A DNA stretch of 9,537 nt from Spartobacteria bacterium (GTDB lineage: Bacteria > Verrucomicrobiota > Verrucomicrobiia > Chthoniobacterales > Chthoniobacteraceae), in the NCBI GenBank assembly GCA_025350985.1, contig JANXWU010000185.1:1-9537 (forward strand), read 5' to 3'. This document shows positions 1-6,299 of this stretch, piece after piece (positions within the stretch are counted from its first letter, which is position 1; every line of letters begins with the position of its first letter). Below the pieces are notes generated by a model that was not told where the DNA came from, did not search any database, and saw only the letters and a program-made list of their open reading frames with translations. The position numbers and the translations under genes are program-made.

Positions 1-473
1 CGCCGGAGATCGCCGCCGAGATGAAGACCGCCGTGGAAGCCGCACGGCAGGCGCGTCCCGGGGTGATCTGGATCGAGGAGATGGTCGCGAAAAAATCGGC
101 GATCGAGCTTTATTCCAACGCGGCCGTCTTCTGCTGCCCGTCGATTTACGAGCCTTTCGGAATCATCAATCTCGAAGCGATGGCGTGTGAGACGCCCGTC
201 GTCGCGAGCGCGGTGGGCGGCATCAAGGAAGTTGTCGTTCATGGCGAGACGGGTTTTCTCGTGCCGATCGAGCAGATGACGCAAAGCCCGTTCGAGGCGA
301 CGGAGCCGGAAAAGTTTGCGCTCGATCTCGCGGCCCGCATTAACGAACTGATGGCTGATCCCGCGCTCCGTAAAAAATTTGGCTTGGCCGGGCGCAAGCG
401 CGCGGAGGAGAAATTCGGCTGGGATGCCATCGCAAAGCAAACGCTGGGACTTTACCAAAGCCTCGTCCGGTAA
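1..473 (+). CDS. GT4 glycogen synthase / maltose-1-phosphate synthase, C-terminal part (5' truncated)
   Basis: This is the C-terminal part of a GT-B glycosyltransferase. The frame is open from the window edge (from base 3), so the ATG at 21 is internal. About 157 residues are visible of the roughly 390-410 usual for the family. Counting from the Met at 21, the GT4 donor-site E-x7-E pair is E44 and E52 in EPFGIINLEAMACETPVV, followed by ASAVGGIKEVVV and GETGFLVP, which bind the nucleotide-sugar in this fold. The IEEM motif, the YEPFGI(I/V)NLEAMACE block and the WDAIA...LYQSL ending resemble the actinobacterial-type GlgA/GlgM enzymes. These use ADP-glucose (or GDP-glucose) to extend alpha-1,4-glucan or to make maltose-1-phosphate on glucose-1-phosphate. 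The acceptor cannot be decided from this fragment. The stop (TAA) lies 3 bp from the stop of the convergent kinase gene. A TreS-Mak gene 6 kb away supports a role in alpha-glucan metabolism. Confidence 0.85.
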   Translation, partial: PEIAAEMKTAVEAARQARPGVIWIEEMVAKKSAIELYSNAAVFCCPSIYEPFGIINLEAMACETPVVASAVGGIKEVVVHGETGFLVPIEQMTQSPFEATEPEKFALDLAARINELMADPALRKKFGLAGRKRAEEKFGWDAIAKQTLGLYQSLVR

Positions 474-476
474 TTC

Positions 477-1925
477 TCAGGAAGAAATCTTCAGCGACTC
501 CAACTGGCGCTGCTTTTCGCGCTCGAGTGCGTAAAGTTTTGCAATTCTCTGCTGCGGTCGGATGGGATTTTTCAGTCGCGCTTCCGGCACGGGGCGACCC
601 AGTTTTTCCAGCGCAAAAACCGCCGCACCGCGCAACGACGCTTCGGGTTCATCGTTTGGAAAAACGGGTTGCCCGAGGACGTTGGCGAGCCGCTGCAAAC
701 CGGAGGGCGACTTTTGCAACCCACCCGAAACGATGAATTTTGGCGCTTTATTATTGCCCGAAACCAGCTCGGCGATCCGCGCCAGCCGATGAAAACTGGC
801 TTCCGTGGTCGCCTGCAAAATGTCGAGCGCTGTTGTGTGCTGCGTGAGTCCGCAGATCACGCCGCGTTTTTTTTCGTCCCAAGTCGGCGCGCGCTCCGCA
901 TTCCAAAATGGCAGCACGACCAGGCCGTGCGCCGGCTCGGGGCGCGCTGCCATTTCGCGTTCCAGGACGGCGTTGTCCTCGCTCAGCCGCAGTTCCTGCA
1001 CGCACCACGCCCGCAGATTTCCCGCGTTGCTCACGGCGCCACCGATTACGAAGCGCTCCGCGTCCACGCGATAGCAAAAGAGCCCGAACGGCGCGCGGAC
1101 GGCTTCGCTGTTTTTCATCACGCGCAACGCGGCGCTGGTGCCGAAGTTGATCGCGGCGAGTCCCGGCCGCGTCGCGCCGGAGCCGAGATTGCTGGCCGCG
1201 CCATCGCCGATGCCGGGAAACCACGGGACGTTTTTGAGCTCGGGATATTGCGCGGCAAGCTCGGCACCGACGGGCGTCGGTTCGTCGCTCAACGGCCGCA
1301 GCATTTCTGGCGTGAGTCCAAAACGGCGCAACATCGCCGGCTCCCATGCGCGCTTGGCGGGATTGAAGAGTCCCGTGCCCGTGGCCATGCCAATCGCGCA
1401 AGCCGCCTCCCCGCAAAGCTTGATCTGGAGCCACTCCGCGGGCGACATCCAGCTTTTCACCCGGCCAAAAAGCGGTCGCTGGGTCCGACGCAGCCACGCA
1501 AGTTTTGCCGGCCAGAAAGAGGCGCGCAACATGCAGCCGGTGGAGGCATGCACCTCGCGCTCTTGCAGCGACAGGCGCAGTTTCTCCGCGTCCTCGCGGC
1601 AGCGCGAATCCGCCCAGGTAATGATGCGCGTGATCGCCTCGTTCTTCGAGTTCACACCGACAAGGCTGTGCCAGAAACAGGAGACGCCGATGCCTTCAAT
1701 CTTCCGCGAGCGCAAACCTGGGTCGGCGCGAAAGGCGCGCATCGTTTGCCCCAAACAATGACGCACCGCGCCAAGCAGGACGGCGGGCTCCAGTTCCGCC
1801 GCGCCGTCGGTGGAAGTAATAAGCGGGTAAGTCTGTTGCGCCGTCGTCGGCAGGATGCGCTGCGCCTGCTCGTCAAAAAAAGCCGTGCGCGTGGAGGAAG
1901 TGCCGAGGTCGAGGGCGAGAATCAT
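477..1925 (-). CDS. FGGY-family carbohydrate kinase, gluconokinase-like
   Basis: A complete 482-residue sugar kinase (family usual about 480-520). It would phosphorylate a sugar or sugar acid in the cytoplasm using ATP. The N-terminal FGGY_N domain opens with the phosphate-binding LALDLGTSSTR (residues 3-13). GVSCFWHSLVG (80-90) and ITWADSR (102-108) are typical of FGGY kinases of the gluconokinase type. The likely catalytic Asp is D241 in PGIGDGAASNLGSG. The C-terminal actin-like half has INFGTSAALRV (259-269), LPFWNAERAP (338-347) and the adenosine-site stretch FIVSGGLQKSP (397-407). By eye it resembles gluconokinases more than rhamnulokinase RhaB, but substrate calls in FGGY enzymes are unreliable and the neighbouring rhamnose genes keep a deoxysugar possible. 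The frame is open to 1985, but I chose the ATG at 1925 because the family begins with this motif and a GGAG lies 8 nt upstream. It is divergent from the binding-protein gene, 149 bp apart. Confidence 0.85.
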   Translation of the reverse strand: MILALDLGTSSTRTAFFDEQAQRILPTTAQQTYPLITSTDGAAELEPAVLLGAVRHCLGQTMRAFRADPGLRSRKIEGIGVSCFWHSLVGVNSKNEAITRIITWADSRCREDAEKLRLSLQEREVHASTGCMLRASFWPAKLAWLRRTQRPLFGRVKSWMSPAEWLQIKLCGEAACAIGMATGTGLFNPAKRAWEPAMLRRFGLTPEMLRPLSDEPTPVGAELAAQYPELKNVPWFPGIGDGAASNLGSGATRPGLAAINFGTSAALRVMKNSEAVRAPFGLFCYRVDAERFVIGGAVSNAGNLRAWCVQELRLSEDNAVLEREMAARPEPAHGLVVLPFWNAERAPTWDEKKRGVICGLTQHTTALDILQATTEASFHRLARIAELVSGNNKAPKFIVSGGLQKSPSGLQRLANVLGQPVFPNDEPEASLRGAAVFALEKLGRPVPEARLKNPIRPQQRIAKLYALEREKQRQLESLKISS

Positions 1926-2074
1926 GAGGAGGGCTCCGAGCCAGGAAAACAGAGAAGCATAACCGGCGTTGAGGGAAAAGATCACTCTTGAGTTAGGACG
2001 AAGGGCGGCGGTCTTTTGCTGGAAAACAAGCGCGCGGGCAGTCAGACTCCCGCTCCCTCATCCCTCTCAAAACC
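1926..2074. promoter_or_regulatory. Divergent intergenic region between the kinase and RhaS-like genes
   Basis: These 149 bp separate two divergently transcribed starts and must hold both promoters or lie close to them. I found no convincing sigma-70 pair. On the minus strand TATGCT, about 35-40 nt before the kinase start, matches the -10 consensus at 4 of 6 positions but has no good -35. I saw no clear operator palindrome. The last 30 nt before the plus-strand ATG are pyrimidine-rich and lack a Shine-Dalgarno sequence. The shared region suggests the kinase and the binding protein may be co-regulated. Confidence 0.4.
1934..1937 (-). promoter_or_regulatory. Ribosome binding site of the FGGY kinase
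   Basis: On the minus strand GGAG is followed by an 8-nt spacer (CCCTCCTC) and the ATG at 1925. This fixes the kinase start 20 codons inside the longest open frame and agrees with the family N-terminus. It is the only clear Shine-Dalgarno sequence among the gene starts visible in the window. Confidence 0.55.
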
Positions 2075-3073
2075 ATGAACCGTCTTTTCGTCCTAGGTCT
2101 CACCCTTACTTTTGTTTTGGTCGCGAGTTGTAAAAAAGGCCCCAGCGAGCGTGGCGGCGGCGGAAAGCAACTGACCGTCGCCTTTATGCCGAAGAGCAAA
2201 GGCAATGCTTATTTCGTGGCCTGCAAAAAAGGGGCGGACGAAGCGGCGAAAGAACTCGGGATCAAGCTACTTTACGAAGGTCCGACCGAGCCCGACCCGG
2301 CGAGGCAAAATGAAATCGTCGAGCAGTGGTTGCAGCGCGGGGTGGATGTGATCGTGGCCGCGTGTGAGAACAAGGAGGGCATTGCGACTGCTTTGAAAAA
2401 GGCGCGGGCGAAAGGGATCAAGGTCGTCACCTATGACGCGGACACGACGCCGGACGCGCGGGATTTTTTCTGCAACCAGGCGACGCCGCAGGGCATTGGC
2501 GAGACCTTGATGGAGGAGACGGTAAAGGCGATGGGCGGGAAGGGAGAGTACGCCATCATCACGGCGTCGCTCACGGCCTCGAACATGAATGAATGGCAGA
2601 GGCACATTAAAGCGACCAACGACGCGAAATATCCCGAGGTGAAGCTGGTGGACTTGCGGCCATGCGACGATTTGAAGGACAAGGCTTTTCAGGAAGCGAC
2701 CACGCTTTTAAACAAGCATCCGGGGCTCACGGCGATCATGGCCATCTGTTCGCCGGCGGTGCCGGGCGCGGCGGAGGCGGTGAAACAGGCGGGGCGGCAA
2801 GCGAGTGTGAAGGTCGTCGGATTGGGACTGCCGAGCGAGAATCGCAACTACGTGAAGGAAGGCCTGACCCCGTCTCTCATCTTGTGGCGCGTCGCCGACC
2901 TTGGATACCTTGCCATTCAGGCAGGAGTGGCCGTGGGCAAGGGAGAGTTAAAGGCGGGTGACACTATTTTCAAAGCGGGACGGCTGGGCGAAATGAAGGT
3001 CGAAGGTAGCGACATCGTGCTTGGAAAACCCTTCGTCTTTAACAAGGACAACATCGATCAATTCGATTTCTAG
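2075..3073 (+). CDS. RhaS-like sugar ABC transporter substrate-binding lipoprotein
   Basis: A complete 332-residue periplasmic-binding-protein type 1 (RbsB/LacI-like fold) that captures a sugar outside the inner membrane for an ABC importer. Residues 1-19 are a lipoprotein signal: a hydrophobic core (LFVLGLTLTFVLV), lipobox VASC and Cys19 as the lipidated residue, then KKG and a Gly-rich tether (27-30). The mature domain starts KQLTVAFMPKSKGNAYFVA. The stretches YEGPTEPDPARQNEIVEQW (67-85), DVIVAACE (91-98), IKVVTYDAD (115-123), KGEYAIITAS (156-165), VKVVGLGLPSE (245-255) and the late GRLGEMKVEG follow the rhamnose-binding RhaS / autoinducer-2-binding family, so rhamnose or a related sugar (or AI-2) is the likely ligand. 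L-rhamnose isomerase encoded 1.7 kb away supports rhamnose. No permease or ATPase gene is in the window, so those must be elsewhere. The ATG has no Shine-Dalgarno sequence, but the signal peptide fixes it. Confidence 0.85.
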   Translation: MNRLFVLGLTLTFVLVASCKKGPSERGGGGKQLTVAFMPKSKGNAYFVACKKGADEAAKELGIKLLYEGPTEPDPARQNEIVEQWLQRGVDVIVAACENKEGIATALKKARAKGIKVVTYDADTTPDARDFFCNQATPQGIGETLMEETVKAMGGKGEYAIITASLTASNMNEWQRHIKATNDAKYPEVKLVDLRPCDDLKDKAFQEATTLLNKHPGLTAIMAICSPAVPGAAEAVKQAGRQASVKVVGLGLPSENRNYVKEGLTPSLILWRVADLGYLAIQAGVAVGKGELKAGDTIFKAGRLGEMKVEGSDIVLGKPFVFNKDNIDQFDF

Positions 3074-3266
3074 TTGCTTGGGACTCCCCCAGTGGAATTT
3101 AAGATTGCCGTCACACGATTGGGGAAAATGGAATGCGCCCGGAAGACAGACCATGCGTCTCATGCTGCCCAACTACGTGCTTTTGAAAAGTGCGATTAAT
3201 TCCGAAACGCACTGCCTATCGTCTTCGAGCAGCAGGGCGTGTAGCACTTGGTAATAGACTCATTTT
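3074..3266. other. Intergenic stretch after the RhaS-like gene, nothing recognised
   Basis: This 193-bp stretch follows the RhaS-like stop codon and is visibly richer in A+T than the flanking genes. It contains a short inverted repeat, AGTGCG (3189-3194) and CGCACT (3208-3213), around a 13-nt loop, without a T-run typical of a rho-independent terminator. I found no coding signature. Small open frames here lack homology-like motifs and ribosome sites. It could be a long 3' UTR or decayed sequence. Confidence 0.4.
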
Positions 3267-3362
3267 CATCCACAGATTACGCAGATTTTCACAGATTTTA
3301 GATTACTCGGCGTAGTCCACTCTTCTAAAAAAATCTGCGTCAATCTGTGAAATCTGTGGATG
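3267..3362. repeat. Modular inverted repeat built of CACAGATT / ACGCAGATT units
   Basis: The outer ends are a perfect 12-nt inverted repeat, CATCCACAGATT (3267-3278) and AATCTGTGGATG (3351-3362). Each arm carries three CAGATT-type units. The left arm reads CACAGATT, ACGCAGATT, CACAGATT. The right arm, read as reverse complement, has CACAGATT, CACAGATT, ACGCAGATT, so the inner units are in swapped order. The centre (about 3303-3326) is unique sequence, and a run of seven A lies at 3327-3333 (T7 in the minus-strand transcript). The element sits between the convergent RhaS-like and helicase genes, 45 nt beyond the helicase stop. It may fold in RNA and act as a bidirectional terminator or 3' stabiliser, or be a REP-like dispersed repeat. 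The function is inferred; the repeat itself is seen directly. Confidence 0.8.
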
Positions 3363-3407
3363 CACTCCTGCTTCCTAGCCGATTTTTCAGGTAGTGATGA
3401 ACGATCT

Positions 3408-4691
3408 CTAGCGCGGGCGCGAACTGCGCTGACCGTAGCCGCCCCGGCGCTGACCGCCGCGGTTTTCCTGCGGCTGCCAGTTGTTCGGACTTGGCCGCGG
3501 TCCGGTGGGACGTGCGTAGCGCCGCTCGCCGTCTGCCGGAGCCGCCGGGGCGGAGGCGGCGTAATCGAAACCGTCCGCTCTTTTCCGCACGATGCCTCGA
3601 CCGATGAAGCGCTCCAGCGAGCGCAAGGCGCTTTGATCCTCGGATGAAACAAAGCTAATCGCGTCGCCGATCTGCTGTGCGCGACCGGTGCGGCCGATGC
3701 GATGGACGTAGTCCTCGGAGTGCATCGGAAAATCAAAATTCACGACGTGCGAAATGCCGTCCACGTCGATGCCGCGCGCGGCGATGTCGGTGGCGACAAG
3801 GACGCGGACGATGCCGGCTTTGAAATCGTTCAACGCGCGCAGACGCTGATTTTGGGAGCGGTTGGAATGCAGCGTGCCCGTCTTGATTCCGGCGCCTTCG
3901 AGTTTGCGCGCGACTTTATCCGCTCCGTGTTTGGTGCGGGTGAAAACAAGGACGCTGTCGAGTTTCGGATCCTGCAACAAATGGGCGAGCAGCGCGGGTT
4001 TGAGATGTTTGGGAATTTCGTAAACCAGTTGCGTGACCGTCTCCGCCGGGTTCGCGCGACGTCCGATTTGCACGATCTGCGGTGCGTGTTGGAACTCGTG
4101 AGTCAGTTGCTCGATCTCTTTGGAGAGCGTGGCGGAAAACATCAGCGTCTGCCGGCGCTGCGGTAGTCTTTTGATGATCTGCCGAATCGACGGGAGGAAG
4201 CCCATGTCGAGCATCCGGTCCGCTTCGTCGAGCACGAGAAATTGCAGGCCGGAAAAATCGCCGTGCCGCTGCTGCATCAGGTCGAGCAGCCGTCCCGGAC
4301 AGGCGACGACGATATCGACGCCGGAGCGGAGCGCGGTGATTTGCGGTCGTTCTCCCACGCCGCCGAAAACCGTGGCCATGTTCAGCGGCAAATGTTTTCC
4401 GTACGCGCGCACATTTTCCTCGATCTGCACGACCAGTTCACGGGTCGGTGCGAGGACCAAAACGCGAGTGCGGCGCGGCTGGCCGTCGCCGATCATGCCG
4501 GAAAGTTTGGCGAGGATCGGCAGCGTGAAGGCGGCGGTCTTTCCGGTGCCGGTTTGCGCGATGCCGATCAGGTCGTGGCCGGCGAGGACCTTGGGAATGG
4601 CCTCGGCCTGGATCGGCGTCGGTTCGGTGTAACCAGCTTCCTGGATGGCTTTGAAAATGCGGTCTCCGAGACCGAGTACGCGAAAGGGCAT
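3408..4691 (-). CDS. rhlE: RhlE-type DEAD-box ATP-dependent RNA helicase
   Basis: A complete 427-residue DEAD-box helicase that unwinds RNA duplexes with ATP, usually in ribosome assembly, mRNA decay and cold adaptation. All core motifs are present: Q motif GYTEPTPIQ (20-28), motif I AQTGTGKT (45-52), Ia PTREL (82-86), GG (110-111), Ib CPGR (131-134, Cys in place of the usual Thr), II DEAD (155-158), III SAT (186-188), [10 protein letters not shown] (301-309) and [10 protein letters not shown] (330-337). The tail (about 380-427) is low-complexity and rich in Arg, Gly and Pro, as in RhlE-like proteins, and probably binds RNA nonspecifically. I chose the ATG at 4691 because relatives start M-x-F-x-x-LGL. 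An ATG at 4712 would add seven residues, and neither has a Shine-Dalgarno sequence. The frame stays open to 5594 but runs antisense to rhaA there. It is divergent from rhaA and functionally unrelated to the sugar genes. Confidence 0.93.
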   Translation of the reverse strand: MPFRVLGLGDRIFKAIQEAGYTEPTPIQAEAIPKVLAGHDLIGIAQTGTGKTAAFTLPILAKLSGMIGDGQPRRTRVLVLAPTRELVVQIEENVRAYGKHLPLNMATVFGGVGERPQITALRSGVDIVVACPGRLLDLMQQRHGDFSGLQFLVLDEADRMLDMGFLPSIRQIIKRLPQRRQTLMFSATLSKEIEQLTHEFQHAPQIVQIGRRANPAETVTQLVYEIPKHLKPALLAHLLQDPKLDSVLVFTRTKHGADKVARKLEGAGIKTGTLHSNRSQNQRLRALNDFKAGIVRVLVATDIAARGIDVDGISHVVNFDFPMHSEDYVHRIGRTGRAQQIGDAISFVSSEDQSALRSLERFIGRGIVRKRADGFDYAASAPAAPADGERRYARPTGPRPSPNNWQPQENRGGQRRGGYGQRSSRPR

Positions 4692-4808
4692 GGGGCGCGA
4701 ACTATCGTGCATTTCGGCCCGAGCGCACGCACTATTCACGGCTTTTGCAGGCTCGGGTCCAGCCGCGCGCTTGCAGTCCGCGCCGCCTTTGCATACGAAG
4801 ACTTCTCC
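4692..4808. promoter_or_regulatory. Divergent intergenic region between the helicase and rhaA
   Basis: These 117 bp separate the helicase and rhaA starts. A possible plus-strand promoter is TTGCAG (4771-4776), 17 nt of spacer, then TACGAA (4794-4799). The -10 is poor (3 of 6) and only 9 nt from the rhaA ATG, so a transcript from it would be nearly leaderless. No operator palindrome or riboswitch is evident. If the helicase starts at 4712 the gap is 96 bp. Confidence 0.25.
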
Positions 4809-6062
4809 ATGCACTCCGCCTACGAGCACGCGCGCGACACTTACGAAGCCATCGGCATCGGCACCGAGGACGTTCTGCAAAAGCTCGCGGCGATTCCGAT
4901 CTCGCTCCATTGCTGGCAGGGCGACGACGTGGGCGGGTTTGAAAAGACGGGCGGCGGCGAAATCGGCGGCGGTCTGGCGGTCACGGGAAACCATCCCGGC
5001 AAAGCGCGCACGCCGGACGAACTGCGCCGCGACCTCGAGCAGGCACTTGCGCTCATTCCCGGAAAGCACCGGCTGAATCTCCACGCGTGTTACGGGGAGT
5101 TGGGCGGGAAAAAAGTTGAGCGCACCGACCTGACGGTCGCTCATTTTCAAGGCTGGATCGATTGGTGCCGGGCGCGCGGACTCGGGTTCGATTTCAATCC
5201 GACTTACTTCGCGCATCCGCTCGCCGCCGACGGGTTCACGCTGTCCCATCGGGATGAAAACGTGCGCCAGTTCTGGATCGCGCACGGCAGGGCCTGCCGC
5301 CGCATTGCTGCCGACGCCGCGCGGCAACTCGGGAAAACGGCCGTGACGAATTTCTGGGTTCCCGACGGGAGCAAAGACTCGCCGGCGGATCGGAAAGCGC
5401 CGCGCGAAAGACTGGCCGCGTCGCTGGACGAAATTTTTGTCGAACCGATCGAGGCCAAACTGAATCTCGACGCGGTGGAGTCGAAACTTTTCGGCATCGG
5501 CAGCGAGAGTTATGTCGTGGGGTCGCACGAGTTCTACCTCGGCTACGCGGTGCGAAACCAAAAGCTGCTTTGCCTGGACGCGGGACATTTTCATCCGACC
5601 GAATCGGTCGCGGACAAAATTTCCTCAGTGCTGCAATTCGTGCCAGCGATCCTGCTGCATGTGAGCCGGGGCGTGCGGTGGGACAGCGATCACGTCGTGC
5701 TGTTCGACGACGCCACCCGCGCCATGCTGGAGGAAGTCGTGCGCGGAAATTTTCTCGCGCGCACGTTTATCGGGCTCGATTTTTTCGACGCGAGCATTAA
5801 CCGCGTCGCGGCGTGGGTCATCGGCGCGCGCAATGTGCTCAAGGCTCTGCTCGTGGCGCTGCTCGAGCCCGCGGCGAAATTGCGCGAGTGGGAAAACGCG
5901 GGCGACTTGACGGCACGGCTGGCGTGGCTGGAGGAGGTGAAAACGCTGCCATTCGGGGCGGTGTGGGACGAGCACTGCCGGCGGCAGGATGTGCCGGTGG
6001 GCGCGGCGTGGATCGAGGAAGTGCGGCGGTATGAGCATGCGGTTTTGACGGCACGCGGTTGA
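4809..6062 (+). CDS. rhaA: L-rhamnose isomerase
   Basis: A complete 417-residue cytoplasmic enzyme that converts L-rhamnose to L-rhamnulose, the first step of phosphorylating rhamnose catabolism. The length is close to E. coli RhaA (419), and the match by eye is strong along the whole chain: [15 protein letters not shown] (31-45), [10 protein letters not shown] (58-67, here [11 protein letters not shown]), [20 protein letters not shown] (128-147), [15 protein letters not shown] (221-235), [12 protein letters not shown] (254-265), [14 protein letters not shown] (284-297) and [11 protein letters not shown] (322-332). His260, Asp292 and Asp294 align with the Mn-binding residues of the E. coli enzyme. 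The start at 4809 aligns with the family N-terminus; only a weak GAAG lies 8 nt upstream. The rhamnulokinase and aldolase genes normally found beside rhaA are missing here. The RhaS-like binding protein lies on the same strand upstream, with the helicase gene between them. Confidence 0.97.
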   Translation: MHSAYEHARDTYEAIGIGTEDVLQKLAAIPISLHCWQGDDVGGFEKTGGGEIGGGLAVTGNHPGKARTPDELRRDLEQALALIPGKHRLNLHACYGELGGKKVERTDLTVAHFQGWIDWCRARGLGFDFNPTYFAHPLAADGFTLSHRDENVRQFWIAHGRACRRIAADAARQLGKTAVTNFWVPDGSKDSPADRKAPRERLAASLDEIFVEPIEAKLNLDAVESKLFGIGSESYVVGSHEFYLGYAVRNQKLLCLDAGHFHPTESVADKISSVLQFVPAILLHVSRGVRWDSDHVVLFDDATRAMLEEVVRGNFLARTFIGLDFFDASINRVAAWVIGARNVLKALLVALLEPAAKLREWENAGDLTARLAWLEEVKTLPFGAVWDEHCRRQDVPVGAAWIEEVRRYEHAVLTARG

Positions 6063-6248
6063 GCCGGTCACCGTAGGAGGAAGGGGTGCGCCGGCGTGCT
6101 GCCGTCTCTCAGCGAAAAACTGACGAACAAGCTGCGGTCGCGCCTCGGCAGTCCCTCCGCGACGCTGCCGCCGCTGAAATTGCTTACACCCGTGTGGCGG
6201 ACGGGATGACACGACAAGACAGGCTCGTGGTGCCGTCGCTGGCTTGCG
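6063..6248. other. Intergenic stretch after rhaA, no gene recognised
   Basis: This GC-rich stretch lies between the convergent rhaA and treS-mak genes. It holds a small hairpin candidate, CCCGT (6189-6193) and ACGGG (6201-6205), with a 7-nt loop and no T-run, so it is at best a weak terminator. An open frame crossing the region shows no recognisable motif and runs into the treS-mak 3' end on the opposite strand. I see no RNA gene. Confidence 0.35.
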
Positions 6249-6270
6249 AATCTGTGAAGTTTGTGGACGC
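6249..6270. repeat. Degenerate half copy of the CAGATT inverted-repeat element
   Basis: These 22 nt match the right arm of the element at 3342-3363 at 19 of 22 positions, in the same orientation on the plus strand. The three differences are transitions. No matching left arm is visible nearby, so this looks like a decayed half element. Like the complete copy, it lies between two convergent gene ends, 187 nt past rhaA and 30 nt past the treS-mak stop. Confidence 0.5.
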
Positions 6271-6299
6271 CTCGACATCCGCCTCGTTTCAGCTCGGCG

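Noticed and set aside
669..1991. Long plus-strand open frame (440 codons) opposite the FGGY kinase
   Set aside because: It has no recognisable motif and an Arg/Ala-rich composition. It is the antisense of a well-conserved kinase; long antisense frames are expected in GC-rich DNA.
3185..3215. Rho-independent terminator for the RhaS-like gene
   Set aside because: The 6-bp stem has a 13-nt loop and no following T-run, so it is too weak to call.
3074..3254. Small protein or transposase remnant in the gap after the RhaS-like gene
   Set aside because: The short frames on both strands have no ribosome site and no recognisable transposase or other motif.
3267..3362. CRISPR array
   Set aside because: The repeated units are 8-9 nt, adjacent and in inverted arms, with no regular spacers and no cas genes.
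4242..4808. Upstream extension of the rhaA frame
   Set aside because: It runs antisense through the helicase coding region. The RhaA family N-terminus aligns with the ATG at 4809.
4692..5594. N-terminal extension of the helicase frame by about 300 codons
   Set aside because: It is antisense to rhaA, which matches its family over the full length. The helicase family starts at 4691 or 4712, so the extension is a by-product of GC-rich codon use.
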